DNA from: an uncultured Eubacteriales bacterium
Lineage (GTDB): Bacteria > Bacillota > Clostridia > Peptostreptococcales > Anaerovoracaceae
Direction of reading: 5' to 3'
NCBI GenBank assembly: GCA_902776725.1
Contig: CACYQX010000001.1
Span: 1-64,000, forward strand
DNA: 64,000 nt
A program made the position numbers and the translations under genes. The first letter of the stretch is position 1, and each line of letters starts with the position of its first letter. A model generated the notes under the pieces. It saw nothing but the letters and a program-made list of their open reading frames with translations, was not told the DNA's origin and did not search any database. This document shows positions 17,996-26,966 of this stretch, one piece after another.

Positions 17996-19081
17996 TTATT
18001 CTCCGAGCAGTTCTTCCATAACCTTCTTATAAGCTTCAGGATTTGCACCGACGATGGTTCTTCCGACTATCTTACCGTTCTCATCAACAAATACAGTTGT
18101 CGGTACGCCCGTTACCTGGAGCATATTGGCAATGCCTGTGCTATCGATGACGTTTAAGTAGGTTACTCCGGCATCCGCGATAATTTCCTTGGCATCTGCA
18201 AGTCCTAATGGATCTGTTCCGTCCGTAAGAAGTCCGATGATTCCGCAGCCCTTGGCTTCAAACTCTTTGTTTATTTCCTCAAGCTCAGGAAGCTCTTGGA
18301 TGCAAGGTCCGCACCAAGACGCCCAGATATTTACCATGGTGTATTTATTCTTCCCGAATACGTCCTTGCTGTTTACTGCGTTACCTTCCAGGTCGGTGGA
18401 GTCAAACTCTATCGTCATACCGCTGATATAGTCGTCAAGCGTAATAGGATCAGAGAGTTCAAGGCTATGCATAGCTGTTTCTAGATCTGCAATGATTCCG
18501 TCGTAAATCGGCTTCTTGTCCTCAGGAACTGTGTCCGGATATTCTTTTGTAAAGGTGTAATAAATTGTATAATCACCTTCTTCTCTACCTGTTTCCCTGC
18601 CGTATTCCTGTAGAGATCCGGGTTCAACACCTATCATCCATTTTAGCCATTTCTCAAGGTCGTCTTTGGTCCATTTGGAATCAAGAGCCCTAAAGAAATT
18701 CAAGACGTTTACGCTGTTGGCATCGGCAACCTCAAAGTCCGCATCGCTCATGCTATCAAGCTCATCAGCCGATGCAGGATAGAGATAGAACTCCATATAC
18801 ATGAGGCCTTCCTCTGCTTCGCCGCCGCCGTAATAAAGTAACACCTTGTCCTCATTTTCGGCGTAGGTCTTGGATCCCGGTATTCTCATTCCTGACTCCG
18901 GTGTGTAGAAATCCTCTACCCCACTGTTTTCTGTGCTGCCACTGTTTTCGCTTCCGGATTCAGCTTCTGTTCCGCCGGCGCTCCCCGATTCGCCACCGCC
19001 GTTTCCGCTTTCCGTCTTGCCGCAAGCAGCAACAAAGATTAAAGCCAACACTACCAATACCACAATTAATTTCTTTTTCAT
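17996..19081 (-). CDS. TlpA-like thioredoxin-fold lipoprotein
   Basis: 361 residues. Lipoprotein signal with lipobox FVAAC, then a Ser/Gly/Glu linker (22-55) and a unique ~170-residue middle region. A C-terminal thioredoxin domain of the TlpA/ResA kind carries NIWASWCGPCIQELP (WCGPC at 256-260) and the cis-Pro loop TGVPTT. It is expected to reduce disulfides or handle thiol cargo on the outer face of the membrane. It ends the operon headed by the CXXC micropeptide and the iron-sulfur membrane protein, which may supply its electrons. Confidence 0.9.
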   Translation of the reverse strand: MKKKLIVVLVVLALIFVAACGKTESGNGGGESGSAGGTEAESGSENSGSTENSGVEDFYTPESGMRIPGSKTYAENEDKVLLYYGGGEAEEGLMYMEFYLYPASADELDSMSDADFEVADANSVNVLNFFRALDSKWTKDDLEKWLKWMIGVEPGSLQEYGRETGREEGDYTIYYTFTKEYPDTVPEDKKPIYDGIIADLETAMHSLELSDPITLDDYISGMTIEFDSTDLEGNAVNSKDVFGKNKYTMVNIWASWCGPCIQELPELEEINKEFEAKGCGIIGLLTDGTDPLGLADAKEIIADAGVTYLNVIDSTGIANMLQVTGVPTTVFVDENGKIVGRTIVGANPEAYKKVMEELLGE

Positions 19082-19148
19082 TTCTTACTCCTATGTGCTT
19101 ATTAGTTCTTTATTTCTGAAAGAGTTTCCCCTTATTTAGACAACTTGT

Positions 19149-20075
19149 TTAATTATTGTTTTTCTCTCCTAAGGAACTTGCCTGTGCTTGTTCCGCCGCG
19201 CTTTGTTCGCTCTTCTCTTTTCCAAAAAAAGTCATCTTGAGCGCTTTGGTTGGGCAAGCATGCACGCAGTCTCCGCATCTAATGCATTCTGCGCTAGTTG
19301 GTTTCTTGGATGGATCTACCTGCATCTTGCAGATCTTGGAGCACGCGCCACAGTTTGTGCAAGCCTCCTTGTTGCACCTAAGCTGCAAGAAGCTAAACTT
19401 GTGGAACAGCCCATAGAATGCGCCAAGCGGACAGATATATTTACAAAACGGTCTATGTATAACTATGGAGAGAGCGACTATTACCAGCATAATCGCAAAC
19501 TTCCATGCATAGAGCGCATGCGCCGCCTCTCTCATTGGTTCGTTGAGCGCAAGTAGCGGTACTCCGCCTTCCATCATTCCGATCGGACAAATCCATTTAC
19601 AGAAATACGGAAAACTCACGCCCAGTTCATCTCTTAAGATAATCGGTAGCAGAACTACAAATACCACAAGGAAAACGTATTTAAACTTTCTTAATACGCG
19701 GTCTAGCTTTTCAGGAACTGTGATTTTTTTGATTGGTATCTTATAGAGCAGTTCCTGGATGAGCCCAAATAAGCAAAGCCAGCCGCAGATGAATCTACCG
19801 ACTAGCACTCCGAGCACGCTAAGATATCCGAGCACATAGAATGGCACCTTGGGATGCCTTGCACTCAGCATGGCCTGCATGGCGCCGATTGGGCATGCGC
19901 CGAGCGCCCCCGGGCAAGAATAGCAGTTCATTCCGGGCACACAAAAATTCTTAAGAGGACCCGTATAAATCGTGCCCTTTAAGAATCCCGCAATATTTGC
20001 ATTCTGAAGGATGCCGGTTCCCGTCTGCACCGCTTTTCGTATGATTCTATGTTTCTTTAAACTAGCCAATTCCAA
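19149..20075 (-). CDS. NapH/MauN-like 4Fe-4S membrane protein
   Basis: 308 residues, about five membrane segments with cysteine motifs at their ends: GRFICGWLCLFG, CKWICPIG and CKYICPLG. Two classical 4Fe-4S ferredoxin motifs follow (CTNCGACSKIC and CIRCGDCVHACP). The family passes electrons across or along the membrane. An unusual N-terminal Cys cluster is present too (FCVPGMNCYSCPGALGACP). The TTG start at 20075 uses GGAG inside the end of the overlapping micropeptide gene. Confidence 0.88.
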   Translation of the reverse strand: MELASLKKHRIIRKAVQTGTGILQNANIAGFLKGTIYTGPLKNFCVPGMNCYSCPGALGACPIGAMQAMLSARHPKVPFYVLGYLSVLGVLVGRFICGWLCLFGLIQELLYKIPIKKITVPEKLDRVLRKFKYVFLVVFVVLLPIILRDELGVSFPYFCKWICPIGMMEGGVPLLALNEPMREAAHALYAWKFAIMLVIVALSIVIHRPFCKYICPLGAFYGLFHKFSFLQLRCNKEACTNCGACSKICKMQVDPSKKPTSAECIRCGDCVHACPTKALKMTFFGKEKSEQSAAEQAQASSLGEKNNN

Positions 20076-20208
20076 TACACTCCATACAAATAGCGGCAGC
20101 CTTCTTGAAAATCAATAGCATATCACCACGAACAATGCCGATGCCGATGAAGATCAAAGCTGCAACAAGAACCACATATTTTAAGTTTTTCTCCAAAAAA
20201 TTCTTCAT
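20062..20208 (-). CDS. CD1871A-family CXXC micropeptide
   Basis: 48 residues: a short charged head (MKNFLEKNLKY), one membrane helix (~11-26), and the terminal motif AAAICMECIGIG with Cys41-x-x-Cys44. This matches the CD1871A-type family of clostridial CXXC membrane micropeptides. Its last codons overlap the start of the iron-sulfur protein by 14 nt, so it heads a three-gene redox operon with the NapH-like and TlpA-like proteins. Probably a small thiol-redox partner at the membrane; the function is inferred from context. Confidence 0.75.
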   Translation of the reverse strand: MKNFLEKNLKYVVLVAALIFIGIGIVRGDMLLIFKKAAAICMECIGIG

Positions 20209-20292
20209 GAACTGATTATACCACCAAGCGCCTTTAATTCAATGATTACGCGATAATGTAAGCATTCCTTAAGTATTCTGTAAGACTCCCTT

Positions 20293-20305
20293 GCTGTGGT
20301 ATAAT
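20293..20305 (+). promoter_or_regulatory. extended -10 promoter of DUF3810 gene
   Basis: TGTGGTATAAT with TATAAT at 20300-20305 and no clear -35. Predicted 5' leader of roughly 60 nt. Confidence 0.5.
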
Positions 20306-20374
20306 GCATTAAGCGTTGATATAAAGATTTTGCTTTTATCAAGATCGGTTTAATGCATTTATATACGGATACAT

Positions 20375-21553
20375 ATGAACTCAAGAAACAAAAGAAAGAG
20401 CGAAACCAATATTCTCAGCAAAGACTCCGCCAAGCAAAAAAAAATTCCTGTTTGGCTTGTTGTCGTTTTGCTGCTCAATGCACTCTGTATTGTACTCTCT
20501 CTGCTAGCAAAGAATGTTCGCGGCTTTGCACCGTGGTATAGCAGAAATATATATACCATCTTTCAGGGTTCCGTCGGAAGGCTTTCAGGATTATTCGCCT
20601 TTTCTCTTTCCGAATTTCTTCTCTATGCTTTACCTATAGTGTTTATTGTTGTGCTCATAGCCATGCTCATCAAAAAAAGACGACCGGCTCCACTTTTCAA
20701 GTTGGCAGCCATAATCATCTCCGCCTTATTGCTTCTATATCAAGCAAACTGCGGAGTAAATTATTACAATACTTCCTTTGCTGAAACAGAGGGTTTCACG
20801 CGTATATCCAATGACAAAGAATTGTTGATTGAGTTTTGCGAGTACATCGTAGATAGGATTAACGAGAATAGCGTGGCGGTAAGCAAAGAGGTAGTTTCAT
20901 CTTCTTCAGTTTGGGACAAATCTCAGTATGATTTAACAGCCCCCTATGACCAAACATTGTTTTATATGTCCGGTACGGGGCTTCCGGATGAGGCTGTGCA
21001 GTCAATGGAGAGAGTTGGCACCATCTATAAATCCCTTGGCGGTTATTATCCGCACCCCAAGGGGCTTGTGTATTCGCGGCCGTTTTCCAATATGGGCGTG
21101 ACGGGAATCTATTCGCCCTTCACTATCGAGGCGAACTACAATAGCGAGATGACCCCATACAACCTACCATTTACCGCATGCCATGAACTCTCACATCTAA
21201 AAGGCTATATGAATGAGAGCGAGGCTAATTTCATCGCCTTTCTCGCCTGTGTGAATTCTGACAATCTTGCCTTTCAGCGCAGCGGATATATGCTTGCATG
21301 GGTTTATGCCGGAAATCAACTCTATAAAGTTGACCGCAATACATTTAACGAACTTCGCACAAGCCTGCCTGAAGACGCAAAGAAAGAATTCGACGACAAC
21401 AACCTCTTCTGGGATAAATACGAAACTAAGGCCTCAGAAGTTCAGGATACAATCAACGACGAATATCTAAAGGAGCACGGAATCCCCGAGGGCATTCAGA
21501 GTTACAACCTGGTGGTGGAACTGATGCTTTCCTGGTATGCGCAGAATATATAA
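20375..21553 (+). CDS. DUF3810 family membrane zinc-peptidase-like protein
   Basis: 392 residues. Three membrane segments lie in the first ~130 residues, followed by a large extracytoplasmic domain. The domain contains the zinc-protease motif ACHELSHLKG (HExxH) and, after it, NESEANFIAF with a Glu well placed as third ligand. Matches DUF3810 in architecture. Substrate unknown. The ribosome binding site is weak. Confidence 0.85.
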   Translation: MNSRNKRKSETNILSKDSAKQKKIPVWLVVVLLLNALCIVLSLLAKNVRGFAPWYSRNIYTIFQGSVGRLSGLFAFSLSEFLLYALPIVFIVVLIAMLIKKRRPAPLFKLAAIIISALLLLYQANCGVNYYNTSFAETEGFTRISNDKELLIEFCEYIVDRINENSVAVSKEVVSSSSVWDKSQYDLTAPYDQTLFYMSGTGLPDEAVQSMERVGTIYKSLGGYYPHPKGLVYSRPFSNMGVTGIYSPFTIEANYNSEMTPYNLPFTACHELSHLKGYMNESEANFIAFLACVNSDNLAFQRSGYMLAWVYAGNQLYKVDRNTFNELRTSLPEDAKKEFDDNNLFWDKYETKASEVQDTINDEYLKEHGIPEGIQSYNLVVELMLSWYAQNI

Positions 21554-21576
21554 AGTGCGACGTAGCTACACAACAT

Positions 21577-21606
21577 AAAAAAAATGGTCGCAACAGCGAC
21601 CATTTC
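21577..21606. terminator. bidirectional intrinsic terminator
   Basis: AAATGGTCGC-AACA-GCGACCATTT, preceded by eight A (a strong T-tract on the minus strand) and followed by a T-rich stretch. Confidence 0.9.
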
Positions 21607-22269
21607 TTATTTATAATTCCTGCTCACAAAGGGAATCTCTTGGAATCCATCCTTCATATTCATCCAGATGCCGAGCATGTGGAAGTAGCCTGATACGAGA
21701 TTGGCAAAGTCTATCAAAGAGTCTGGAAATACGATTCCCCTCTCGCGTGCACGATATAGAATCCTTACCATTTGCTTTCCCTCTACTCTGAGAACGTGCG
21801 CATAGGCTCCTCGAGTGGTGCCTGCCGGAAGGACTGTTCTGCACTTGGTACCGGTTTCAGGAAACGCATTTGCAGCATCGCACTCCGCTTTAAGTTCCAC
21901 AAGTCTCTCGTGCAACCATTCTATTTCTTCATCCGTTATGCTCATGAATGTTCTCAGTGTAGGATTGGCATGGTAAATGAGTTCATCTACCTTTAGGATT
22001 TCTTCGCAGCGCTCCGGGCACATCGATGCAATTACACCTGCCATAGAAGACATTCTGTCGGTATGAATTTCAAAATCGCAGCGTATATCTGTATCGCTAT
22101 CCGCCAAAAATGGATAGGCTTCAAATTCGCTCCTGTAGAGCTCGGCACTTCCGTTCGCTCCGGCACTTCCGTTCGCTCCGGCATCTCTGCCTTGCTGCTT
22201 GAGCGCCTCTCCTGCCTGCTCCGTAACCTGTGGGCAAGCTTCATAAGGGCTGTGATATACTTCACTCAT
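21607..22269 (-). CDS. cobalamin adenosyltransferase-like protein
   Basis: 220 residues, probably cytoplasmic. The second half resembles PduO/EutT-type ATP:corrinoid adenosyltransferases: TVLPAGTTRGAYAHVLR corresponds to the family's LPGG...A..H.AR block, then YRARERG and the final helix LIDFANLVSGYFHMLGIWMN. Key Arg and Asp residues are not all identifiable, so activity is uncertain. The first ~60 residues are poorly ordered and contain a duplicated GANGSA. The start overlaps the ATPase stop (ATGA). Position in a B12-riboswitch operon supports corrinoid processing. Confidence 0.6.
   Translation of the reverse strand: MSEVYHSPYEACPQVTEQAGEALKQQGRDAGANGSAGANGSAELYRSEFEAYPFLADSDTDIRCDFEIHTDRMSSMAGVIASMCPERCEEILKVDELIYHANPTLRTFMSITDEEIEWLHERLVELKAECDAANAFPETGTKCRTVLPAGTTRGAYAHVLRVEGKQMVRILYRARERGIVFPDSLIDFANLVSGYFHMLGIWMNMKDGFQEIPFVSRNYK
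22143..22183. repeat. 18-bp tandem duplication in the adenosyltransferase-like gene
   Basis: CGGCACTTCCGTTCGCTC occurs twice in perfect tandem plus five bases of a third copy. It encodes the repeated GANGSA and keeps the frame. Confidence 0.9.
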
Positions 22270-23027
22270 ATTTCCCTCCACTTCTCAAAGGACTCACGCA
22301 TGAATCCTGCGATATCTGTTTCATAGATTTCTCCGAGTAGTTCTGAAGTAACCGCCTCATCAAATGTGCCTGTCGCCCTGAACTCTCCGTCCTTCATGAT
22401 GAGGACTTGATCGCTGAGCCTCAGCGCAAGATTGATATCGTGAAGCACACCGATTACGGAATGCTCGCCGTCTGCGGTCCACTTTTTCAGATAGTCTATG
22501 AGTTCAAGCTGATGACGCACGTCCAGGTGGTTTGTCGGCTCATCAAGAAGAATCAGCTTTGGGTTCTGTGCGAGAACCTGCGCAAGGAATACTCTTTGAC
22601 GCTGCCCTCCGGAGAGCTCGTCGATTCTCTTGTCGCGCTGGTCAGATAGCCTAACCGTCTCGAGGCATTCCTCGACTCTTTCTTTATCTTCCTTGGACGG
22701 TGTTCCAAAAATCCCCTTCATATACTGATAACGCCCGAGCATTACCGTATCATAAACAGTATATGGAAAGTAGAGATTAGACACCTGGCTTAGCACCGCA
22801 ACCTTACCGGCGAGATCGCGACGTTTCATATCGCGAAGTACTTCGCCATCCATTGTAATATCGCCTGTAGAGCCTATCAGCGCTGCAATCGCCCTAATCA
22901 ATGTTGTCTTTCCACATCCGTTTGGACCAAGGAGACAATAGTTTTTTCCATCTTCAAATTTATATGAAAGTCCGTGAAGCACTTCCGTTCCGCCGTAGCC
23001 GGCTCTCACATTTTTAAGTTCCAGCAT
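22266..23027 (-). CDS. corrinoid ABC transporter ATP-binding protein
   Basis: About 253 residues. Walker A GPNGCGKTT, Q-loop VAVLSQVSN, signature LSGGQRQR, Walker B LILLDEPTNHLD and H-loop VLHDINLAL: all intact. FecE/BtuD type. The true start is MLELKNVRAGYGG at 23027, 4 nt after the permease stop, with AGGGGTGA as ribosome binding site. It powers the adjacent FecCD-type permease. Substrate assignment to corrinoids rests on the upstream cobalamin riboswitch. Confidence 0.92.
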   Translation of the reverse strand: MLELKNVRAGYGGTEVLHGLSYKFEDGKNYCLLGPNGCGKTTLIRAIAALIGSTGDITMDGEVLRDMKRRDLAGKVAVLSQVSNLYFPYTVYDTVMLGRYQYMKGIFGTPSKEDKERVEECLETVRLSDQRDKRIDELSGGQRQRVFLAQVLAQNPKLILLDEPTNHLDVRHQLELIDYLKKWTADGEHSVIGVLHDINLALRLSDQVLIMKDGEFRATGTFDEAVTSELLGEIYETDIAGFMRESFEKWREI

Positions 23028-23031
23028 GGCT

Positions 23032-24045
23032 TCACCCCTTCTTCCTTTTGAAATAAATATAGGCAAAGAACGGAGCTCCGATAAGCGCTGTGACTGCGCC
23101 AACAGGAAGCTGTCTCGGGGAAAGAATTGTTCTTCCAATGAGATCCGCAATCACCATAAGTGAACCGCCCGCGAGCGCAGCAGCGGGAACGACTACTCTG
23201 TGATTGGAACCGAAATATCTTCTGACCATATGCGGTGCTATCAGATCAACAAAACCGATTATGCCCACCATAGAAACCGCAGTTCCCGTGAGGAGCGCCG
23301 CTATTGCGATAAGCACAAGCTTTGCCGATTTAAGACTTACGCCTGCAGAAAGCGCCTGTTCCTCACCAAATGTCATAAGGTCCATTTCCTTAGCATATTT
23401 TTGAAGCACCAGCATACACACGAGAACTACCGCGAGCATAATTCCGCCGTTCTGCCATGTCTGACCGGTGAAAGATCCCATCTGCCAGAACACTAGTTGC
23501 TTAAGATGATTATCCGAGAGAGCCGTGACAAGCGTAAGCATCGCATTAACAAAGAGAGAAAGAACCATGCCGACAAGAATAATTGTATGGTTCTCTAAGC
23601 TCTTATCAAAGTGCATAGTGATTGCCATCGCGATGAATACAGTCACTAGGCCTCCTGCAAATCCCGCAACAGGGAGCGTATATCTTCCAAAAAAGTTCAC
23701 ACCCGAAACTATAACCATCGCGGCCATGAGCGATGCGCCTGAAGAAACGCCTATTGTATATGATGATGCGAGCGGATTTCTAAGCACAGACTGCATTACC
23801 GTTCCGCTTGCCGCAAGCGCCGCACCAACAAAAAAAGCCATCATCGCCTGCGGAAATCTAATGCTCCACACTATAGATGCGTCGATGGCCTTGACGTGTT
23901 CAGGAAGTGCCGCACCAAAAACCTTGTGGAATAATATCGATCCCACATCCGCAAGTGAAATATTGGCACTTCCTATTGCTACTCCTAAACCTAACGCGAG
24001 AATCGTTATGCTGATGAGCAGCATCCACGTCATACTTTTTTTCAT
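23032..24045 (-). CDS. corrinoid ABC transporter permease (FecCD/BtuC family)
   Basis: 337 residues, about ten membrane helices. Family signatures: FPQAMMAFFVGAALAASGTV and NPLASSYTIGVSSGASL, then the cytoplasmic coupling region IGFVDLIAPHMVRRYFGSNH. It forms the membrane channel with the downstream ATPase and upstream lipoprotein. Genes are tightly packed, consistent with one transcript. Confidence 0.93.
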   Translation of the reverse strand: MKKSMTWMLLISITILALGLGVAIGSANISLADVGSILFHKVFGAALPEHVKAIDASIVWSIRFPQAMMAFFVGAALAASGTVMQSVLRNPLASSYTIGVSSGASLMAAMVIVSGVNFFGRYTLPVAGFAGGLVTVFIAMAITMHFDKSLENHTIILVGMVLSLFVNAMLTLVTALSDNHLKQLVFWQMGSFTGQTWQNGGIMLAVVLVCMLVLQKYAKEMDLMTFGEEQALSAGVSLKSAKLVLIAIAALLTGTAVSMVGIIGFVDLIAPHMVRRYFGSNHRVVVPAAALAGGSLMVIADLIGRTILSPRQLPVGAVTALIGAPFFAYIYFKRKKG

Positions 24046-24070
24046 TTGTTATTTATGCTGCATATACCTT

Positions 24071-25039
24071 TTATGCTGCAGGCTCCATCAGATCCTCATA
24101 TTCATAGAGGTCCGGATACACGGCTTCCGCCATCTGCTTAAGAGCCTTGATGATGTTCTGATTAGGAAGCTCAGCCGAACCATTATCGATATAATAAACC
24201 TCTTTATTGGCTACCGCATTTACGTTCTCCCAACCCGGACGAGCAAGGATTTCGCTTACAGCGTCCATATAGTTTACACTTGAGAGGATTACATCAGGAT
24301 TTGCAGCGACGGCATCTTCCTCCGAAACCGGAACCCAACCTTCTTGATCCCCGAATATATTCTCAGCGCCAATAATCGAAAGCATTTCATCAATATATGT
24401 TCCCTTACCCATGCTGTAGAGCGGATAGATTTCAAAGAGCACCTTCTTCTTCTCTGTAACTGCTGCTCCAATTGCTGCCACTTCGTCAATCTGAGCCTGG
24501 AATTCGTCGTTAATTTCCTTTGCCTTTGCTACGGCATCGCCACCAAGACAGTCACCAACAAATGTGATGTCTTCTTTGATGGCTTCAATGCTACTGCTTG
24601 TGGGAATAGTGATTACGCAGATTCCCATCTCTCTTAGTGCAGCGTACGGGTCGTTACCCTGATAGCTCATTCCTGTTGTAAAAACTACGTCCGGCTCAAG
24701 CTCAGCAATCTTCTCAACGTCAGGTTCCATCATATTGAACTGCATAACGCTGTCCATACCCTCTACGTACATCGGTGTGTTTGTGTCGATTGCAATAACC
24801 TTATCTGTGACGCCAAATGCCTCAATCATCTGCATGATTGAAGGAGCAAATACCGCAATCTTGTTGATTTCATCAGGCAATTCAATAGCATTTCCCTCGC
24901 GGTCTTCCGTCGGCTTATCTACTTTCGCGGTGTTTCCGCCGTTGCTTCCGCCTTCTTTGTTACCGCAGGCTGTGAGCACGCTCATAGCAAGTACGAGTAC
25001 CAGCAATAAGCAAATAAATTTAGTCATTCTCTTTTTCAT
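24071..25039 (-). CDS. corrinoid ABC transporter substrate-binding lipoprotein
   Basis: 322 residues. Lipoprotein signal ending in VLTACGN, then a class III (FecB/BtuF) binding fold: INKIAVFAPSIMQMIEAFGV in lobe one, DVVFTTGMSYQGNDP, and lobe two with IIGAENIFGDQEG. First structural gene after the cobalamin riboswitch, so the ligand is probably a corrinoid. Heme or siderophore would fit the fold equally well without that context. Confidence 0.92.
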   Translation of the reverse strand: MKKRMTKFICLLLVLVLAMSVLTACGNKEGGSNGGNTAKVDKPTEDREGNAIELPDEINKIAVFAPSIMQMIEAFGVTDKVIAIDTNTPMYVEGMDSVMQFNMMEPDVEKIAELEPDVVFTTGMSYQGNDPYAALREMGICVITIPTSSSIEAIKEDITFVGDCLGGDAVAKAKEINDEFQAQIDEVAAIGAAVTEKKKVLFEIYPLYSMGKGTYIDEMLSIIGAENIFGDQEGWVPVSEEDAVAANPDVILSSVNYMDAVSEILARPGWENVNAVANKEVYYIDNGSAELPNQNIIKALKQMAEAVYPDLYEYEDLMEPAA

Positions 25040-25176
25040 TACAATTTTCCTTTCTTACGCATGACTTTTAGCATATTTCATATGCATGTTTTTGAACCGA
25101 GGGCGTTTTCCTGTCTGGATATTCTAGAAGGATACACAATCTGTGCGCGGAAGATGAAGAATGACGCACAAAACAG

Positions 25177-25210
25177 AAAAACGCCGCTCGGCCCGTAGCC
25201 GTGCGGCGTT
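25177..25210 (-). terminator. riboswitch expression-platform terminator
   Basis: Minus strand AACGCCGC...GCGGCGTT followed by TTTC. It lies between the cobalamin aptamer and the binding-protein gene, so ligand binding would favour transcription stop. Confidence 0.75.
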
Positions 25211-25254
25211 TGATTGCAAGTTAAATCGCAAATCACACCACTCCAGTTCCGGGA

Positions 25255-25467
25255 GCGAACATGATTGCGCGCAGAGTTGTATTCTGACTTGGTGTTTAGC
25301 GCCAACTCCTGCCTTCTCAAGAATTGCTTCTCAATGACTGCGCCCTTTTGGTCAGGACCTTGACCTCATGCGCCGAGGAGCGACAAACACGTTACAGCAG
25401 CGGCTCTGTCGGGGAATCTCACCCCAGTTCCTGTGGCAAACGCCACCCTCTGCCCGCATGTTTTCGC
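25255..25467 (-). ncRNA. cobalamin riboswitch
   Basis: Minus-strand landmarks of the B12 aptamer: TTGCCACAGGAAC, GGTGAGATTCCCC, GCCGCTGCTGTAACG, and the B12-box-like CCAAGTCAGAATAC. The ends close as P1 (GCGAAAACATG with CATGTTCGC). It controls the corrinoid importer and adenosyltransferase-like genes downstream through the terminator at 25177-25210. Confidence 0.92.
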
Positions 25468-25504
25468 AATATAAAGTATATCAAATTAAACGAAACTGTC
25501 AACA

Positions 25505-25545
25505 AAATGCGCCGAGGAGAAAACCCCCTCGGCGCCTATTTTTTA
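25505..25545. terminator. bidirectional terminator after lpdA
   Basis: GCGCCGAGG...CCTCGGCGC, with TATTTTTTAGG on the plus side and ATTTTGTT on the minus side. It ends the glycine cleavage operon and insulates the riboswitch. Confidence 0.85.
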
Positions 25546-25559
25546 GGCATTTTATGCGG

Positions 25560-26912
25560 TTATTGCTCCGCGGCCGCCATAATCATTTCCGAGAATGTCG
25601 GATGCGGATGGATTACGCTTGCGACATCGTGCGTTGTCATTCCATGCGATACGGCAAGCACGAGTTCTGCGATCAAATCCGTCGCCCTCGGACAGATAAG
25701 CTGCGCACCGAGGATTACATCACCCTCACCGATTACCAGCTTAACAAATCCGCTTTCGGCACCCTCTATCAGACATTTGCCGTTGGTGCCCGTAGGAATC
25801 TTAACTGTTCTCGCCTCTATTCCTGCCTCCTTGGCATCATCCTCGGTCATGCCGACCGTGGCGATTTCGGGATTGGTATAGATGCAGCTCGGAACGGTTC
25901 TCATATCGACTATTGGCTCCTCACCGCAGATTGCGGAAACCGCGTTCTTTGCCTGTGCCTCAGCAACGTGGGCGAGCTGGATATTACGAGCCTTTGCGTC
26001 ACCTATTACGTAGATTCCCTCGGCTCCGGTCTTGCCGACTTCGTCCGCGATAATTGATCCGCGTTCAAACTCAAGCCCGGATACGTTTCCGAAGATTTCC
26101 TCTGCATTCGCGCGTCTTCCCGTTGCCACAAGAATTCCGTCAGCAGTTATGCTCTTGGCTTCACCCTTCTTGTCCAGATAATCAACCTGCATATATCCGG
26201 GTTCGCCCTTTATCTCTTCTATCTTGACCTGCGCCTGAACTTCAACACCGTTCTTCTTTAGGTTCATCGCAGCGCGCTGTGCGATTTCTTTGGTCATCTG
26301 CGGAAGGATATGATCCATCGCTTCAAGCACCGTAACCTGCGTTCCGATATTTGCATAGAATGTCGCAAGCTCAATACCGATTACGCCGCCACCGATTATG
26401 ATTAGCGACTGAAGATTCTTTCCGCCGCCTTCCAGGAGATTGTCGCTGGAATAAACGCCATCGCGCAGAGCCCTACTTATGCCACCTTCGCCCTCGGCAT
26501 CACCAAAGATTCCGTTTATCGGCGGAAAACTCGGCATAGCACCGGTTGCGATTATGATATTCTTTGCGATATATTCTTCGCCTTCGCATTCCATCGTCCA
26601 CGCACCGTCATCCGCAGCTCCCTTAATGCGAGCCTCGCCGCTTACAACCTGAACCTTGGCGGACTTCATTAGCCCGGCGATTCCGCTGCGGAGCGTCTCC
26701 ACAACGGCATTCTTTCTGTCGTGAAGATCCGAGAAAGCCTCTCCGGAATGAGCGCCGTGAAGAAGCGCCTTGGTCGGAATGCATCCGCGGTTAAGACAGG
26801 TTCCGCCCAACTCGTCCTTCTCAAACAGGACAACCGAAAGACCCTTATGCGCGGCCTTCTCAGCCGCGGTATATCCGCCGGGACCACCGCCGATTATCGC
26901 AATATCGTACAT
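25560..26912 (-). CDS. lpdA: dihydrolipoyl dehydrogenase (glycine cleavage L-protein)
   Basis: 450 residues. FAD-binding IIGGGPGGYTAAEKAA, redox-active disulfide GGTCLNRGCIPTKALLHGA, NAD site IIIGGGVIGIELATFYANIG, and the C-terminal His-Glu pair in SVIHPHPTFSE. Reoxidises the dihydrolipoyl arm of GcvH with NAD+. Last gene of the gcv operon, 54 nt after gcvPB. Confidence 0.96.
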   Translation of the reverse strand: MYDIAIIGGGPGGYTAAEKAAHKGLSVVLFEKDELGGTCLNRGCIPTKALLHGAHSGEAFSDLHDRKNAVVETLRSGIAGLMKSAKVQVVSGEARIKGAADDGAWTMECEGEEYIAKNIIIATGAMPSFPPINGIFGDAEGEGGISRALRDGVYSSDNLLEGGGKNLQSLIIIGGGVIGIELATFYANIGTQVTVLEAMDHILPQMTKEIAQRAAMNLKKNGVEVQAQVKIEEIKGEPGYMQVDYLDKKGEAKSITADGILVATGRRANAEEIFGNVSGLEFERGSIIADEVGKTGAEGIYVIGDAKARNIQLAHVAEAQAKNAVSAICGEEPIVDMRTVPSCIYTNPEIATVGMTEDDAKEAGIEARTVKIPTGTNGKCLIEGAESGFVKLVIGEGDVILGAQLICPRATDLIAELVLAVSHGMTTHDVASVIHPHPTFSEMIMAAAEQ

Positions 26913-26966
26913 CTTCTTTCTCCTTTTTGTAAAAGCGACTCCGCATTTAGCGGAGTCACCGGATAA

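Noticed and set aside
19156..19746. Plus-strand open frames across the iron-sulfur protein gene
   Set aside because: Antisense shadows; the minus-strand frame has intact ferredoxin motifs and membrane helices.
25324..25520. Start of a plus-strand open frame across the 25.3-25.9 kb region
   Set aside because: It runs over the cobalamin riboswitch and into lpdA antisense, with no family resemblance.
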